Below are positions 47,240 through 59,265 of a DNA stretch of 64,000 bases, piece after piece. The notes under the pieces were generated by a model. It saw only the letters and a list, made by a program, of their open reading frames with translations, was not told where the DNA came from and searched no databases. This DNA is from Marsupella aquatica (taxonomy: Eukaryota > Marchantiophyta), in assembly GCA_973895155.1 (NCBI GenBank), contig OZ316894.1:868001-932000 (forward strand), read 5' to 3'. Position 1 is the stretch's first letter, and every line of letters starts with the position of its first letter. The translations under genes were made by a program, and so were the position numbers.

Positions 47240-48826
47240 ATGCCGGGTCCAAAAAATTATTCCAATTTTCCACCTTTCTCAACAACAGGCCGTTGTGCCC
47301 CTCAACGACATGGAACTAGAGTTAAGGACCTAGTTGATAAAAGAAATCAAAGTTCTCTCACAAAGAAAGAAGACACTTCTCATTTTTCTTCTCCAGTAAA
47401 TTTGCAGCGCATGAAAAGCCTACTAACAAAGACCAAGCAAGAAAACATTTTGGATTCTTCTTCTCCAACACATTCCTCAGTCACAAGACAATGCACAAAA
47501 CACAAGAAAGATGCTACTTTGGATTACTCTCAGGTGAATTTGCGAGAGGAAGAACCACAATCAATACGTACTAGTTTAAGTCAAGCAAATGCAAAGAGGT
47601 TATGCCAAGTGGAGGAGCTATTACGAAAGAAAGATGACGAACACAAGCAACAATGTTCTATTTGGCAGCATCAAGTGAGAGAGCTTGAAAAACAACTCTC
47701 TGTGAAACAAAATAATAACGAGTTACCATTTGACCCTCTTAGGAGAAACGTTTCTTTGCTTCCTGCATCAAAGTCTAAGTCTTCTAGTACTCAAACACCT
47801 CTATGTCACCATGAAAGTGAAACAAGAGGTAACGATTCTTCCAACAGCTCTCAGATCAAAGGCCCCATAAGTGGTGACCCTCCTTCAATATTAGAGACAA
47901 CAAATTTAGGCCCTTCAGACCCGAGAGGAGATCCTTGGCAAGGGAAAGGACAGGTCGTACATTGTTTCTGCATCCCTTTGGGCATACCTGCCTATATGAA
48001 AAATGACCCACATTACAATTGGGCCCAAAAGCATTCATTGCTTTGTCAAAGGAAACAATTTGAACTTGCATCACGAGGGGCAGCTGAGATTATATGTATG
48101 TACAAAAAAACAAACCGGAAGCCTGAAGAAGCCACACATCAAATAAACAGAAACTGGACTTTCACAACGTGTCCAAAATTTGAGACAATTCTTAATAAGA
48201 AAGATTTAGAAAAGGAAAACAAGGGAAGTCAATTGAATAATGCTTTGAAGGACCTAGAAATTGCACAGGCAACAAATTCCTATAAATTAAGTAAACAAGA
48301 AAAAGGCCTCCAAAGGGAAGGAGTTCAGCTCCAGACTAATGAAGTGAATGTAGAAGATCAGGTGAAACCAACGAATATAAACTCTCACACTGGTTTTGTC
48401 TATCTATTTGGATGCCCGTTATTCAAAAGTTTTTTCAAAAGACGGACATCTTATCTCACTAACCACTCGAGGTCCTCCCTTATTGAGGAGGGTAACACTC
48501 AGGAAAACATTGTTATAAATAGTCCAAAGCGGGTAAGGGAGAGGGCTCCAGATGACAAAACAGAAACTGAGGAAGAGAGAGGGAAAACTAAACATAGGAG
48601 GTTAGAAATTCAAAGAAGGAATATAGGAGGTTCAAACTTGATGAGCGCTCAAAACAAAAAAATTACAGAGGATAGATTCAACAAGTCAGATGATATGCCA
48701 AAATCTCTGACCAAAGAACTACTCCACCAAGAAGTGACCCAAAAGAAAATAAGTACTGACAAGCTTAGAAAAAAGGAGATAGACAAAAGTTGTGAGTTTT
48801 GGCAAGAGTTTGTCAAGTATTGCTAG
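47240..48826 (+). CDS. Unknown charged, partly coiled-coil protein, 528 aa
   Basis: I do not recognise this protein. It is a single open frame from ATG 47240; an acceptor-like CTCTCAG just before leaves room for an upstream exon. It starts MPGPKNYSNFPP and is rich in Ser, Lys and Gln. A predicted coiled coil covers about 120-155 (EELLRKKDDEHKQQ...). A Cys/aromatic-containing central part (about 240-315) includes IPLGIPAYMKNDPHYNWAQK and may be folded. A second short hydrophobic-basic patch reads GFVYLFGCPLFKSFFKRR. The tail is highly charged. Length, codon order and lack of stops make chance unlikely. It is the first of three unrecognised proteins between 47 and 62 kb. Confidence 0.65.
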   Translation: MPGPKNYSNFPPFSTTGRCAPQRHGTRVKDLVDKRNQSSLTKKEDTSHFSSPVNLQRMKSLLTKTKQENILDSSSPTHSSVTRQCTKHKKDATLDYSQVNLREEEPQSIRTSLSQANAKRLCQVEELLRKKDDEHKQQCSIWQHQVRELEKQLSVKQNNNELPFDPLRRNVSLLPASKSKSSSTQTPLCHHESETRGNDSSNSSQIKGPISGDPPSILETTNLGPSDPRGDPWQGKGQVVHCFCIPLGIPAYMKNDPHYNWAQKHSLLCQRKQFELASRGAAEIICMYKKTNRKPEEATHQINRNWTFTTCPKFETILNKKDLEKENKGSQLNNALKDLEIAQATNSYKLSKQEKGLQREGVQLQTNEVNVEDQVKPTNINSHTGFVYLFGCPLFKSFFKRRTSYLTNHSRSSLIEEGNTQENIVINSPKRVRERAPDDKTETEEERGKTKHRRLEIQRRNIGGSNLMSAQNKKITEDRFNKSDDMPKSLTKELLHQEVTQKKISTDKLRKKEIDKSCEFWQEFVKYC

Positions 48827-48829
48827 AAA

Positions 48830-51800
48830 ACATTTTCCCAGGGCACATTGCCAATCAGACAATAAGGAAGTCAAGATGTGAGGGTGCATTTGAGACTTGC
48901 CCGAATGGTGGATTTTTCATGCCTAACTTCGGTAGTTAAAAAAGAAAGATTAATTTGCAAAGAAGAAACAATTAAACAGCTTGTCCCAAACGGGGTCCCA
49001 AATTGTGTAGTTTCTCCTAACACACACGCACCATCCCCAAGGTTGCAGAATATGTCCTCCTGGCTGCAGAATATGTAGTAGTTCCCGTTGTAGACAAATA
49101 TCTTTGGTTTGTCTTCCTCTAGAGGCTGTCACCTCCTTGCGTTTCAATGAAGCGTTTGGCCGTGTGCCCCCCCCCCCCCCCCCCAACACACAATATTGCT
49201 AGTCTTCCTCAACATAATTTCTCTTGAGGATCATCAATGTTTCTTGCAAACTGAATCATTGAATTGGCACAACTACGCAGCCTCCTGCCCTTCAGGTACA
49301 AGAGTAATCATTGATACAGTAAGTGAAGGTAAATGACAGATTCCCTAGAGTTACTTGGTTTGCTTAGTTCCTTGGTTTGGGTACAGCGTTCGGAGTGCAT
49401 CAAACTTTCTAAACCCAAATGATCATCAATATGTGATCATGTGTCATAATCTAGACGGGGGTGAAGATTATTTATCAGTTTCAGGTGTTCACATATTTAT
49501 TGATTCCCCAATTATATTGGAGAAAATTCAAGGACTTTCAATTCTATAGAAATGCCCTAATTAACAAGTTCCCCACGAGAGCTTGTTCAAGAGCACGCCA
49601 ACTTTAGAACTTGCTTTTACCTATAAAGCCAAACATTTATAGAACATCAATCCAAATCTTTTACGTTTTCCTGAGTAACCTGATTTTGATCAATTTAAAG
49701 ATTACTTTGGGCACGGAGGGGCCTAGAGCAGCAAAGATTGGCAAAGGTTGCCTTTCTAAAGGAGAACCCTATTCCATTCATCCTGTCTGGAAACTTACCC
49801 AAACATGGAAGTACCCCAGTTTGAGTCTCACCAATCGGGTCCCCAGCCATTATAGTCTGGGTGCTTAATATCTGGTCACCTGGTTCCTTTCATCAAGGCT
49901 ATTATTTTTTAAGATGATGAAATGGGGAGGTGCGCGCGCGGGGGCGGGGGGGGGGGGGGGGAGGGTCGAGGAGGAGGACCTATGAGCTTTTAATATTAAA
50001 TTCATTAGAAAGTGGGGCGTGGTATACTGAACACTCAATCCTGAGGGCCAGTAAGAACCAGACCCAACTTTTGAAATTGTGAAAGACTCTCATGTAGGCT
50101 TAATAAGGTGCTCTACTTCTAACTTTCAAATTTTCCTTTGCATTGTTCTCCTTGGCAAGAACCCATGTTTCTTGCATTTCTTGTCAAAGGGACTATAGTG
50201 TATTGTTGCTACATGCATACAATCTAATGTATGGATTGAGTTCACAGTATAGTCCAAATCTCTCCACAGATGGTGAATAATCAATAGATGTCAATAGAGT
50301 AACATGCAGTGCTTGGTCAGATAGAAACTATTGTGGCCATCCACACTAGCAAATTTCATGTTTTGGTGAGCATGATTGTACTGTTCTAGTGCTTGACATC
50401 TAATTATACTTTGTATTTTCAGAGTCTCTTGTTGGTAGAAGAGGGGGCCGGGGGGAATTGTGGCACCTTAAAGTTACTAGATGCCAGTTCCAGACATCAC
50501 AATTAATCTTGATTTCAGGTCCAATAGCTGAGAAAATGTCAAAGATGCACACAATACACAATGAAAGCTTTCAATTTTTGCGGGAGTAGATTCGCTCCAG
50601 GAATTGGTATGGTGTTATTGCAATTGATATTGGGTAAGTCTTCCTATTTTCCAGACAGTAAATCAATCTTGTTGAAAGTGCACTGCTGCTAATGGGATAG
50701 CAATGAACCAATTTCTAATGGGTGCCTCGTCTTAAATAAAGTGCAACTGGTCCAATAGCTAGTGAGCAAATACTTCTATCACAACCACAAAATTAAGTGA
50801 GATACTCAGCACTACCATCTTCCCCTAAACACGTGGCCAGGATCTTGAATAATAGTTTGCCAAAACATTGGTCATGCTTGACAAAATAGGTGTTTTTCTA
50901 CTATCACATAGCTCTGACTCATGAAATGTGGTGTGTCTGGGCTATGTGTTGGGGTCAGGGCTATCAATTCAGACATCAACTGACCAGGCCCTTGACCGGA
51001 CTGGAGAAGGGAGATTCACAATGTGTGCAAACAGGTAGAGGCTGGAGGCCACATTGTCTTGACTCAAAACCAGCAACATTCAAACTCAAACACAAGACCT
51101 ATCATCAAATTTGAAAACAAGGCTTTCATGGAAAAACCGCACTTCAAAAGTTGATTACAGGGTCCAGGGCATTGTAATCAAATAGAGTACCCACAAGGGT
51201 GCTTTGTTTCAAGAGCAGGCACAGGCCTTGTTTTTTAGGGAACGTGGTGGCACCGGGGGTGGCACAATTTCTTCCCTGCTAAGAACAGGGACCAGCGCCA
51301 TTTACACCAAGCCACACTAGCATTATAATTACTAGCTATGTCCTTATTACTCACAACACGACCCAATATGTGTTCCTTGCCATTTTTTCTTTCAACCAAT
51401 CTATATGTATGATGTCATTTTTACTTATTTGGCCTGCAATCAGGATTAGGGTTTATCTGATTTGTACAATATCTTCTCAATGTAGGGCCTTATTCCAACA
51501 ATAAGCCCAGGGCTTTCCAATTGAAACATGAGATTTTGAGTTGGCTCTTATTCAAACAGAGTGCCCTTATTCAAACATAAGCTCCGCACCCAGCTCCGCA
51601 TATATGGAAACACAAGGCCTGAGTGGGGGGGTTCTAATACAAAAGTTGTCACATTTTAGCAAAACCCACCTTTCTGTTGGGGTGTTCATTTCTTGGATTT
51701 TTAACCTGAAATTGACTTTGGGGGCAAGACAATAGTTTTGGAGCCGCCTTTCCAACACTAGTAGAAAAGAAACCCCCAGGTTACATTAATGCACCTTCTA

Positions 51801-51850
51801 AGTATGACCCTTCTACTTCGGACTTTGTTTACTTGGCCAGTCTATGAATT
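48830..51850. other. Gene-free spacer with poly-C and poly-G tracts
   Basis: Poly-C at 49167-49184 and poly-G at 49946-49961 (preceded by a short GC alternation). No gene seen on either strand. Confidence 0.5.
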
Positions 51851-51904
51851 GCTTTGAATAACTACTTTTCCTATTCAAAAAGTGCCCGCAACTTTCCACA
51901 ATCT

Positions 51905-53242
51905 CTACCAAAGAGTACCTCTACGACTCATGAGCTCGAGCACATCACGCCCTTTGCAATCAATGACACTTTCATCTCTTCCCATAAACACCCACCCTAT
52001 ACCCTTCCCATCATAAAGAAACATTTCTACACTTCCTGCCATTGCCCCATCTAATGGGGGCATTGGTTTTCGCATGTAAACTCGAAGAACAACATCGCCA
52101 TGCCCAGGTCTATAACTTGGCCCTGTCCCCGGCACCACTACCCAGTCTAGTTGAGAGGGATTATTGCTTGCATCTGATCTGATGAGGAGGTCACCTCTCC
52201 TTGGCCAAAAGCTAGGAGCTATTGTTTCTAAAACATAATTTTTTCTTTCCCTCAAGGGCGCCAGCTCCCTAGGTTCCTTTTGCAAAAGGCCAGTTATCAT
52301 CCACCTTCCTACAGTAGGGCAATCAGTTGTTTTCTGAATCAGCTTGAACAACTTAAAATCCTTGCACATCTTCCAACGCCTATCCACCAGCTTACCTAGC
52401 CTTACTATCTGATCCCCATGGTTCCACAGGTGCTTTCGCTGAACGTGATCAGTTGTGTAAAATTGCACATATCCGGCATCCCTTATAGCATGCTTTCTTG
52501 CCCTTTGGAGGATCAATATGTCTCCAGGTCTGGCATGAAAGTTAGAATTTGTAAATTGCCCCAATGTTTTCTGCAATATGACCCTCTTGAGATTAGGGTC
52601 ATTTAGATTTGCAGGATGGTAACGCCATGCTAGTGGACAATCATTGGTTGTTGGCACCCCTGCAGGAGGTAGGTAGGGTTTGAAAATAGGGGGTCCAGGC
52701 TTTTGTTCAGGTCTTAGTCTCTGTGTGCAATACCATGGGTTTCCAGGCCTTGACACAGTTGGCCAATCTGGGTTTGGTTTCCCTAGACTTATCTCATATG
52801 GGCAACGAGAGTCTTCACTGAGGTCCATTTTACAAACATGTCGAGGATGTGTTGTAGGTTTTGTACTTTTAGCATTACATAAACCTATTGGGGGATATAG
52901 GACCTGCCCTCCCTCTAGCCCCCCCATTCCCAACCTATATCTTTCGCTATGGAGATTACCAACATTTGTTCTTGGCTCTACCTCTAGCCTTTGAAAACCT
53001 GACCAGGAGCCAAATTGCTTTGTGAGGGTATCCATGTCAGTTAGGTAGGGATGTGGCATCCAATGGCCATACTTGGGACCAGGGCCATTGTGCTTTCCCA
53101 TGTAGGGATGTGTAGTTGAGTATGGATCACCCTTCCAACCATTGCACACATTTTTGTGAGCAGGATCACCATTGAACCCTAAGGGCTCAAATGGATTTCT
53201 TGACTTTGTGCGACTCTTCCCTGACCTATATCTACCTGTCAT
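51905..53242 (-). CDS. Unknown conserved-looking protein, 445 aa (possibly 3' exon)
   Basis: Not recognised. The frame runs to TGA/TAA at 51905 from ATG 53242 (MTGRYRSGKSRTK...). It stays open further upstream through a poly-C tract but without another ATG. It is rich in Pro, Gly, Trp and Tyr and contains GPGPKYG, which resembles the PGPxxY motif of SHIPPO-type ciliary proteins. Three related segments of the form R.GD[IVL][LVI][IL] (RPGDILI, RRGDLLI, HGDVVL) suggest a repeated small domain. Upstream, 54287-54803 may be an earlier exon of the same gene. A flagellar role in motile sperm is a guess from one motif only. Confidence 0.65.
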   Translation of the reverse strand: MTGRYRSGKSRTKSRNPFEPLGFNGDPAHKNVCNGWKGDPYSTTHPYMGKHNGPGPKYGHWMPHPYLTDMDTLTKQFGSWSGFQRLEVEPRTNVGNLHSERYRLGMGGLEGGQVLYPPIGLCNAKSTKPTTHPRHVCKMDLSEDSRCPYEISLGKPNPDWPTVSRPGNPWYCTQRLRPEQKPGPPIFKPYLPPAGVPTTNDCPLAWRYHPANLNDPNLKRVILQKTLGQFTNSNFHARPGDILILQRARKHAIRDAGYVQFYTTDHVQRKHLWNHGDQIVRLGKLVDRRWKMCKDFKLFKLIQKTTDCPTVGRWMITGLLQKEPRELAPLRERKNYVLETIAPSFWPRRGDLLIRSDASNNPSQLDWVVVPGTGPSYRPGHGDVVLRVYMRKPMPPLDGAMAGSVEMFLYDGKGIGWVFMGRDESVIDCKGRDVLELMSRRGTLW

Positions 53243-53258
53243 ACTCAACTTTTCTAAT

Positions 53259-53462
53259 TTCAGCCCTTGCCCCCGCCCCCCCCCCCCTTCTGTTGGGAGC
53301 ACTGTTGCCTAATCCTAGTTTTCCTTGTGCATCTTTCCAACAAGCTAGAACTCACCTACAATCCCAGCCCTTGCCCCACCTTCTGTTGGGAGCACTGCTA
53401 GCTGCCTACTCCTAGTTTTACCTATGCATCTTTCCAACAAGCTGGAACTCACCTACAATGCT
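53259..53462. repeat. Tandem duplication upstream of the 445-aa frame
   Basis: Two units of about 100 bp share cttctgttgggagcactg, tcctagtttt and tttccaacaagct.gaactc. The left unit carries a 12-C run. On the gene strand each unit contains GTAGGTGAGTT, a strong donor-like site. Confidence 0.85.
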
Positions 53463-54286
53463 CCTCAGAAGTTGGTCCAACCGATCAAGGGTCCAAACCG
53501 TGCTTGTATGTAATGCATAGTTGTACTTGGTAGATCTAGGTTATATGTTCAGACCTTGATTGTAGTGGCAATATCCTAATGGTCACTGCACATTTGTAAA
53601 GAGCTAATGAAGTAACATTCATTTTGTTGTGCCACATACTGTCTCAAACGGTGACCGTGCATCTCCTATGGCTTCTTTGACAAAATAATAGATAATCACT
53701 TGCAAACTGCATTCCAAAGACCATTGGCCCATAGCATCAATGTTTATAGAATGTACACGATTTGTAGCTGGAAGATGAGCAGGAAGCAATGCAAGTCCAA
53801 TCTTTTTCTTGATGAGCAATCTGCAAAACACCGAGATACTTCTTTCTTCTACAAATATGATTGAGACATAGTAGACCATAATAGCTCATAGTTATAGAGA
53901 ACACGATTGTGAGCAATAGATCACACCTTTCTTTGATCTGATGGATAACATTTTTTGTGTGCCCATGGCTATCATAGATGAGTAGTTTGTGATCCAAGGT
54001 ACGAGAAGTTCTTTTTGCACTAGCCGACAAAAGGCCCACTTGACACCACTTGTATGTTGTGTTTGCAAGCCTTTCATGCAGAAGAGCAATGTGGCTGATA
54101 CTTACCACCTGAAGGAGGGTGGAAAGCCCAATCATGAAGATTAGGTGGGAAATTTTCTAGGTAAAAGAAAAAGCCCTTTGAATCTGTAGAATAAACCCAT
54201 CTTCAGGATATGGGTCTGAGCAGTTAAGTGCCTCTTAGTGTGCCCCGATTCATTTTGCCTGTCCTTGCATTGCTCCTTTTACTCAC

Positions 54287-54803
54287 TTTTTTCCGTTTCT
54301 TAAATGTTCCATTCACTACTTTTTGTTTTGCCTCCTCAAACTTATAGCCTAGTCTTGGAAAACAGAAAGATTCTTGGTCTCCATCATGTGCTTGGGCTGC
54401 GCTTCTTTGTCTCAATCGTCTACTTTCATCTAGAAAACTAATGTTTGACCCATACTCATACAATTCATTGTGAGCTTCCAATATTTGACCTTCCCTGAAC
54501 CGATATTTAAGGTCTTCAGGGAGAGATTTTTCTAAATCAGGGGGAGTTCGGGGAAACCTGGATTGAAGACATGTGGACTCAAGGATTGGAGATTTCAAAC
54601 AGGGAGCAGATGGTGCCTGACATCTCTCCAAATTCTGCTTGCAGTCTAACTCAAATTTCTCCCTTCCCAATTCCTTTGGTTGACCTAGCTTATCACCCTC
54701 GTCTTCGGTTGTGGAGCAGATATGTGTGAAATTAGCAGAAGGAACCCCCGCCCATGGACGGCTTCTGCTATTGTATATTGGATCCAGTAGGAATGAAGAA
54801 TTT
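54287..54803 (-). CDS. Probable internal exon of an unknown gene
   Basis: An open frame from just after an acceptor-like ttttcagtttaag (54803 side) to a strong donor, AAA|GTGAGTAAA, at 54287. If not spliced, it ends at 54224. It encodes about 172 residues with no ATG at the start, so it needs an upstream exon. The text is protein-like (DPIYNSRSRPWAGVP, PPDLEKSLPEDLKYRFREGQ) and ends in the basic GTFKKRKK. Phase and strand allow joining to TTG AGT ATG near 53248 of the next frame, which also starts basic. I do not recognise a domain. Confidence 0.5.
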
Positions 54804-56290
54804 ACTTAAACTGAAAACTCAAATTCACACCAACCTGTTGAGACAACGGCTATATACTCTTGCAGTGTTGTAGAAAAATCCACCACTTATGTACAACTAG
54901 GAAATCAATAATGTTGGGGATTGTTTTGTCTCTTGGCCACAAGGTCTAGCAAGGAAAGGCCCAGAAGGTACGTGCTTTTGGTGCTTTATTGGGGAGGGGC
55001 GAGGAAGGAAAATCAACCTCTACATTTGCTGAGGCTTCTCTTGGGCTGGACAGAATCTTAGTGTCTCCTGGTCACAATGTGGTCCGAATTAGACTACTTA
55101 CGTGCCTTAAGATTCTCTCCTCCTTGCCTTTATCTGGTCATTGGCTCACAGTGGAGTTTGCCTCCTATGATGACCTAGATATTCCTAACCTAATTAGGTG
55201 GCTTCAATTAACCAAATATTTCTTGTTAATGTACTGGACTAAGTGGGCCAACCAGTTATCCAAGGGTGGTATGTCACTTTCAGGTAGGAAAAATTATGGT
55301 ATCAATCTTATGCCATAGAGTTTGTATCATTTGGGGTCACTTGACACCCTCTCTACATTGCTTGAAAGAGGGTCCTTTTCCTTTGCTTTGGGAGTAAGAC
55401 CTGTGTCTTGCTGCCAGAGCTCAGAGACTTGTGTGAGCTCAACCATTTTTAGCTACCCTGCCACCAACATGAATTGTAACAGCCACCAACATGAATTGTA
55501 ACAGCTGTAGCCATACTAGTTTAATTCTTAGTAGAGTTTGTGGAGGAAATGACCCTCATCTTGGATGCATACAAAAGTTTAATATGAATGGTTCCTGGCT
55601 TTTGAATTATTTGTTACTATAAGTAAAACTCCAACCTTACATGCAGTTCCACGACCTTCTCTTCAGATGCAATTATAATGAGGACTATTGCATCACATAG
55701 GTCTCAGCTGTCGCTTCCCGTCAATGGCACAATCTACAACACCTCCCTAGCCTGTGTACTACCGAGAACGAAAACAATTAATATAACTACTCTCTCAACA
55801 ATGCAAATGAACAGTCGCGACTTTTACGAAGGGCCAATCAGAGGAAATAAAATTATTATTTTCAAGTATGGGTGTTCTAGACTCTCTCTGAAAGCATCAG
55901 CCCTCAATTGCTCGAGAATAAGCAAGTGGCTACCCCAATCATCCATGTTGTATTCCACCAGGCCAGTCTAAGGTGGTCTTTCATTGACAACATCTAATGA
56001 TAGGATTAAATAATGTTCCTGTTGTGTCCTTGTTTTGTGGCAAACATGGGGGTAAGAGCATTCATGCTGGTCTGCCATACAGGGCAACGAGTACCGAATA
56101 TAGAGGGGTTTGTTCAGAAATCCATTTTTTGACTCCCCACCAGAATCACTAGCGTTCAGCTTATGCCCTGGCCCCAACTTTGCTCGCCCCTGCAGACCAT
56201 TCCTACCCTCCAGTAGCGGCCCCAACTCTGCCCCCAATCAGACCTCCATTCTCTACAGACAGGTGAGATTGGTTGTTGGGTTTTGGGTCC
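54804..56290. other. Gene-free stretch
   Basis: Short frames on both strands only. A duplicated phrase (gccaccaacatgaattgtaa) occurs twice near 55463-55505. Upstream exons of the 54287-54803 gene could be hidden here but I could not define them. Confidence 0.4.
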
Positions 56291-56294
56291 AATA

Positions 56295-56744
56295 GGGTGT
56301 CTCAAAGCCTGGCCTTAACAAGATAAGGCCCTCCCATAACTATCTCAAGTATTATGAGAACTCCTGTAAAAGTTATGGGAGCCGATCTTCGGCTACCGTA
56401 ATTAAGGAAAGTCTGCGGACTCAACACTTAGCCCATAACATTCCCACAACTTTAGGCGTGAATCCAGAAACCCAGGACTCCGGTACGGAAAGCCACAACC
56501 GAAGGCACGTGGGATTTGCTCCTGACGCGGTGAAGGCTGCTGCATTTGAGGTGGTGACTTATCAAGAATGGAGGAAAAAGGAATATATGCTATGAGACAG
56601 GTGACTGTAACTCTGCCTTATGGGGCGGGTAATGCTACCTTTCCCCATTTTTAAAATTGCATAACTAGGTCCCATAACCAGAGTTATGGGTTATACCACA
56701 AATCCGTGACTTTCACTAAGTAATGACCCAGCTTTGAGACGCCC
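56295..56744. mobile_element. MITE, 450 bp, TA target duplication
   Basis: The left end GGGTGTCTCAAAGCCTGG and reversed right end GGGCGTCTCAAAGCTGGG match at 13 of the first 14 positions and more weakly to about 25. TA flanks both ends. Size, ends and TA suggest a Tc1/mariner (Stowaway-like) or Harbinger-type miniature element. No transposase. Confidence 0.7.
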
Positions 56745-57397
56745 TAATATCTGACTGGCAGGAGGTGAGTTGGGAGCTCGTGACACTACAGCTTAGTGGT
56801 ATGCTGGGGAGCCCTACTCCATGCCCATGAGTGCTCACCGACCTTGCCACTTCGGCCAATAGTGGCTGGGTGGCACGGATGGGTGGGACTGCTCTAACTG
56901 GGCAACATGCCACATGAGTAAACTTAACTACAGTAGGGTAGTGTGGGGAAGTAGGGGCCACCCACTTATTCCTTTTGAACAAACAGTCCTCCGGTTTGCA
57001 CTGTTAGAGGGGTATGCAAAAATGGTGATTTGCCACCAAAGAACTGCAAAATGGACTTCGAGCTCACTCAGAGAGAAAAGGTTTCTTAGATTTGATTTTG
57101 CCGTTCGAAGGGAGGGAGGAACCCAGAGTCCAGCTGAGTACCCATATTCTTCACCTGTCAACTCAATGTGAGAATGGTCATGCTGGATGCAGATCCTTTT
57201 CTGAACAAGCTCACGAAGCTGTATGAAGGAAGTAGTCTGGTACCTTGTGGGTGACCCTAAAGCGCTCGAGTTTGCAAAGACGGGGCAAACGAAAGACCAA
57301 GAATGAGTCTCCAGTGAAGGAATCAGCGCACTGTTATCAGCAAATGACCATTATCGTTTTCAGATGGCATATGCTACTGTGTTGAAATTCAGCGCAC

Positions 57398-58678
57398 ATG
57401 GATAGTCTTAAGAAGAGGGAGAAAAAAGACAAGAAGGACAAGAAGGCCACGACAGCGACAAAGGTTTCGGGGTCTTGGTTTCGAGTGTGCGGAAAGCCTT
57501 TTGGAGAGGTTGGTTATAGGTTCTACCTTTAGTCATCTCAGTTAGGAAACCGATATATCTGATATCCGGCGGCAGTTGTGATTTACAAGAGCTTTGCAAT
57601 TCAGACACTATGCAGCCTAAATGGTAGGTCAAAGTACATTTGGATCTCTTCGGGGACTAGTGATCAAACAGTATCCTGGTGGCGGAGATAACTATCTTGA
57701 AAATAAAATCATTTCTCTTCATTGTTATATCATAGAGCAGTGATTTTTATTGATTTCGTGTTTCTCACAATATATGTTTTGGAGGAAGGTCTGGAGATGA
57801 ATTTGATTCTTAATTTATCAATTCTCGCCTGGATCTCGGTGCTTTAGTATCAGTTTTGAGTTATGTTCTTCACTGCTGAAGTTTTCATCTATCTAGATAG
57901 GATAGGTTTAAATGAAAGTATACGTCCAGACCGTTCCAAATGGAAAATTTGAGTTTACCTCGTAGAGGAAAATCACGGATTCGAAGCAAAATTGAACACC
58001 TGCAAGTGCAAAGCCGTGAAGCAGAATCTGAATTTTGAATATTATTTCCTGCAAGTAGCCCTACATATGGATGTACCGTTTCCGACGTAGCCTCAACACA
58101 TTGAGCATAAAGCTCACAAATGGTCTTACTTGAAGACAGCTGTTTGTAGTAATGTCAGAACTTTTCCAGACTGCAAAATATTTTCACCAATTCTGGCGTG
58201 AGTGCCCGTTAGGACATTCGAGTCAGTTAGGCCTGTTACTGTTGTTCGGTTTGGTTACTTGTCTTCACCTAGGGGCCCTTATTTCTCATGACTGGCCTGT
58301 AAGGCTCTGGAGTTGATCTGAAAATTTTCAGGACAGGTTGGTCGTTAACGCGGTTGATACTCTTGCAATCCACTATGCAATTGAATATAAACCTTGAAAA
58401 GTAAGCCGCTGAACTCCAACAGACATTTAAAGCTTCAGACTCCAACAGACTTCAGCTCCTCCAAAAGCTCATTTACAGATAGTCTTATTTGTTCCCCAAC
58501 TGATAACTTAAACTTCTCAGATTGGACACTCCCTTTGTCAGACGCTTTAGAACCGGTAGATAACTCAATTATGCCTGCCTTCGTCACTGACGGCAACTTA
58601 ATTGAGTTTAACCTCTCATTAGACCTGGAATGTGACATAATCGTACCTAGATTGGCCATGTTACGGACAATGTGAATC
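57398..58678 (+). other. Weak candidate gene, two exon-like frames
   Basis: ATG at 57398 begins a Lys-rich start (MDSLKKREKKDKKDKK, then ATTATK) followed by an AAG|GTTTCG donor-like site. Downstream, 58394-58678 is an open frame of 94 codons without its own ATG, Ser/Asp/Leu-rich, ending at TGA. The two could be exons of one unknown gene, but I found no convincing splice model. Confidence 0.2.
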
Positions 58679-59265
58679 TGATGTGAAGATCTTACAGTTT
58701 CGTGCTGTTACTCAGTCATCGTCGATTGATATTGTGCGAGTGCTCATGTTCCAATCTGGTTGCGAGCCCTTGTAAAGAATTGTTTGCTATTGGGAATCTT
58801 TCGTAATTCGAGCTACGTCGTTCAATTTTCATTCCCTGCAGCTTCTGGCATAGTTAGTTGGACGCCGAAGCGTGAGGATTCTTCGTGAGAGGATTGGCCT
58901 CGTTATGCTTCGTGGATGGACTGGGATGTAGCTCCTCCCACAATTCTAGATGACTTCATTGCCTTCAGGCTGTCCCTCTGGTATACATCATGGTGACAGT
59001 GAGCAGTGATTCCAAAACATTTAGTCCTCAACAAGTGGGGGCATCAAACCTTAGGAAGGCCCTTTCATTTGCTGTTGGGAAACTGCCGAGTAACAACACG
59101 AAGTTTGTAGTACATCTTGGACTGTGTATGTACCGTTGCTTCTGTCCTGTTTCTCTGTTCTGTTTTTGTTACCTTCATAGAAGTTTGACCAGTGTCAGAC
59201 CACATGGTCGGCCTTCCTAAACCCGAGAGTGAAATAGTAAAGAGATTAAAGTTTAGCTTCCACAG

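Noticed and set aside
53619-54135. Minus-strand frames in the presumed intron between the two unknown exons
   Set aside because: Short, overlapping, poorly protein-like and not linked by splice sites.
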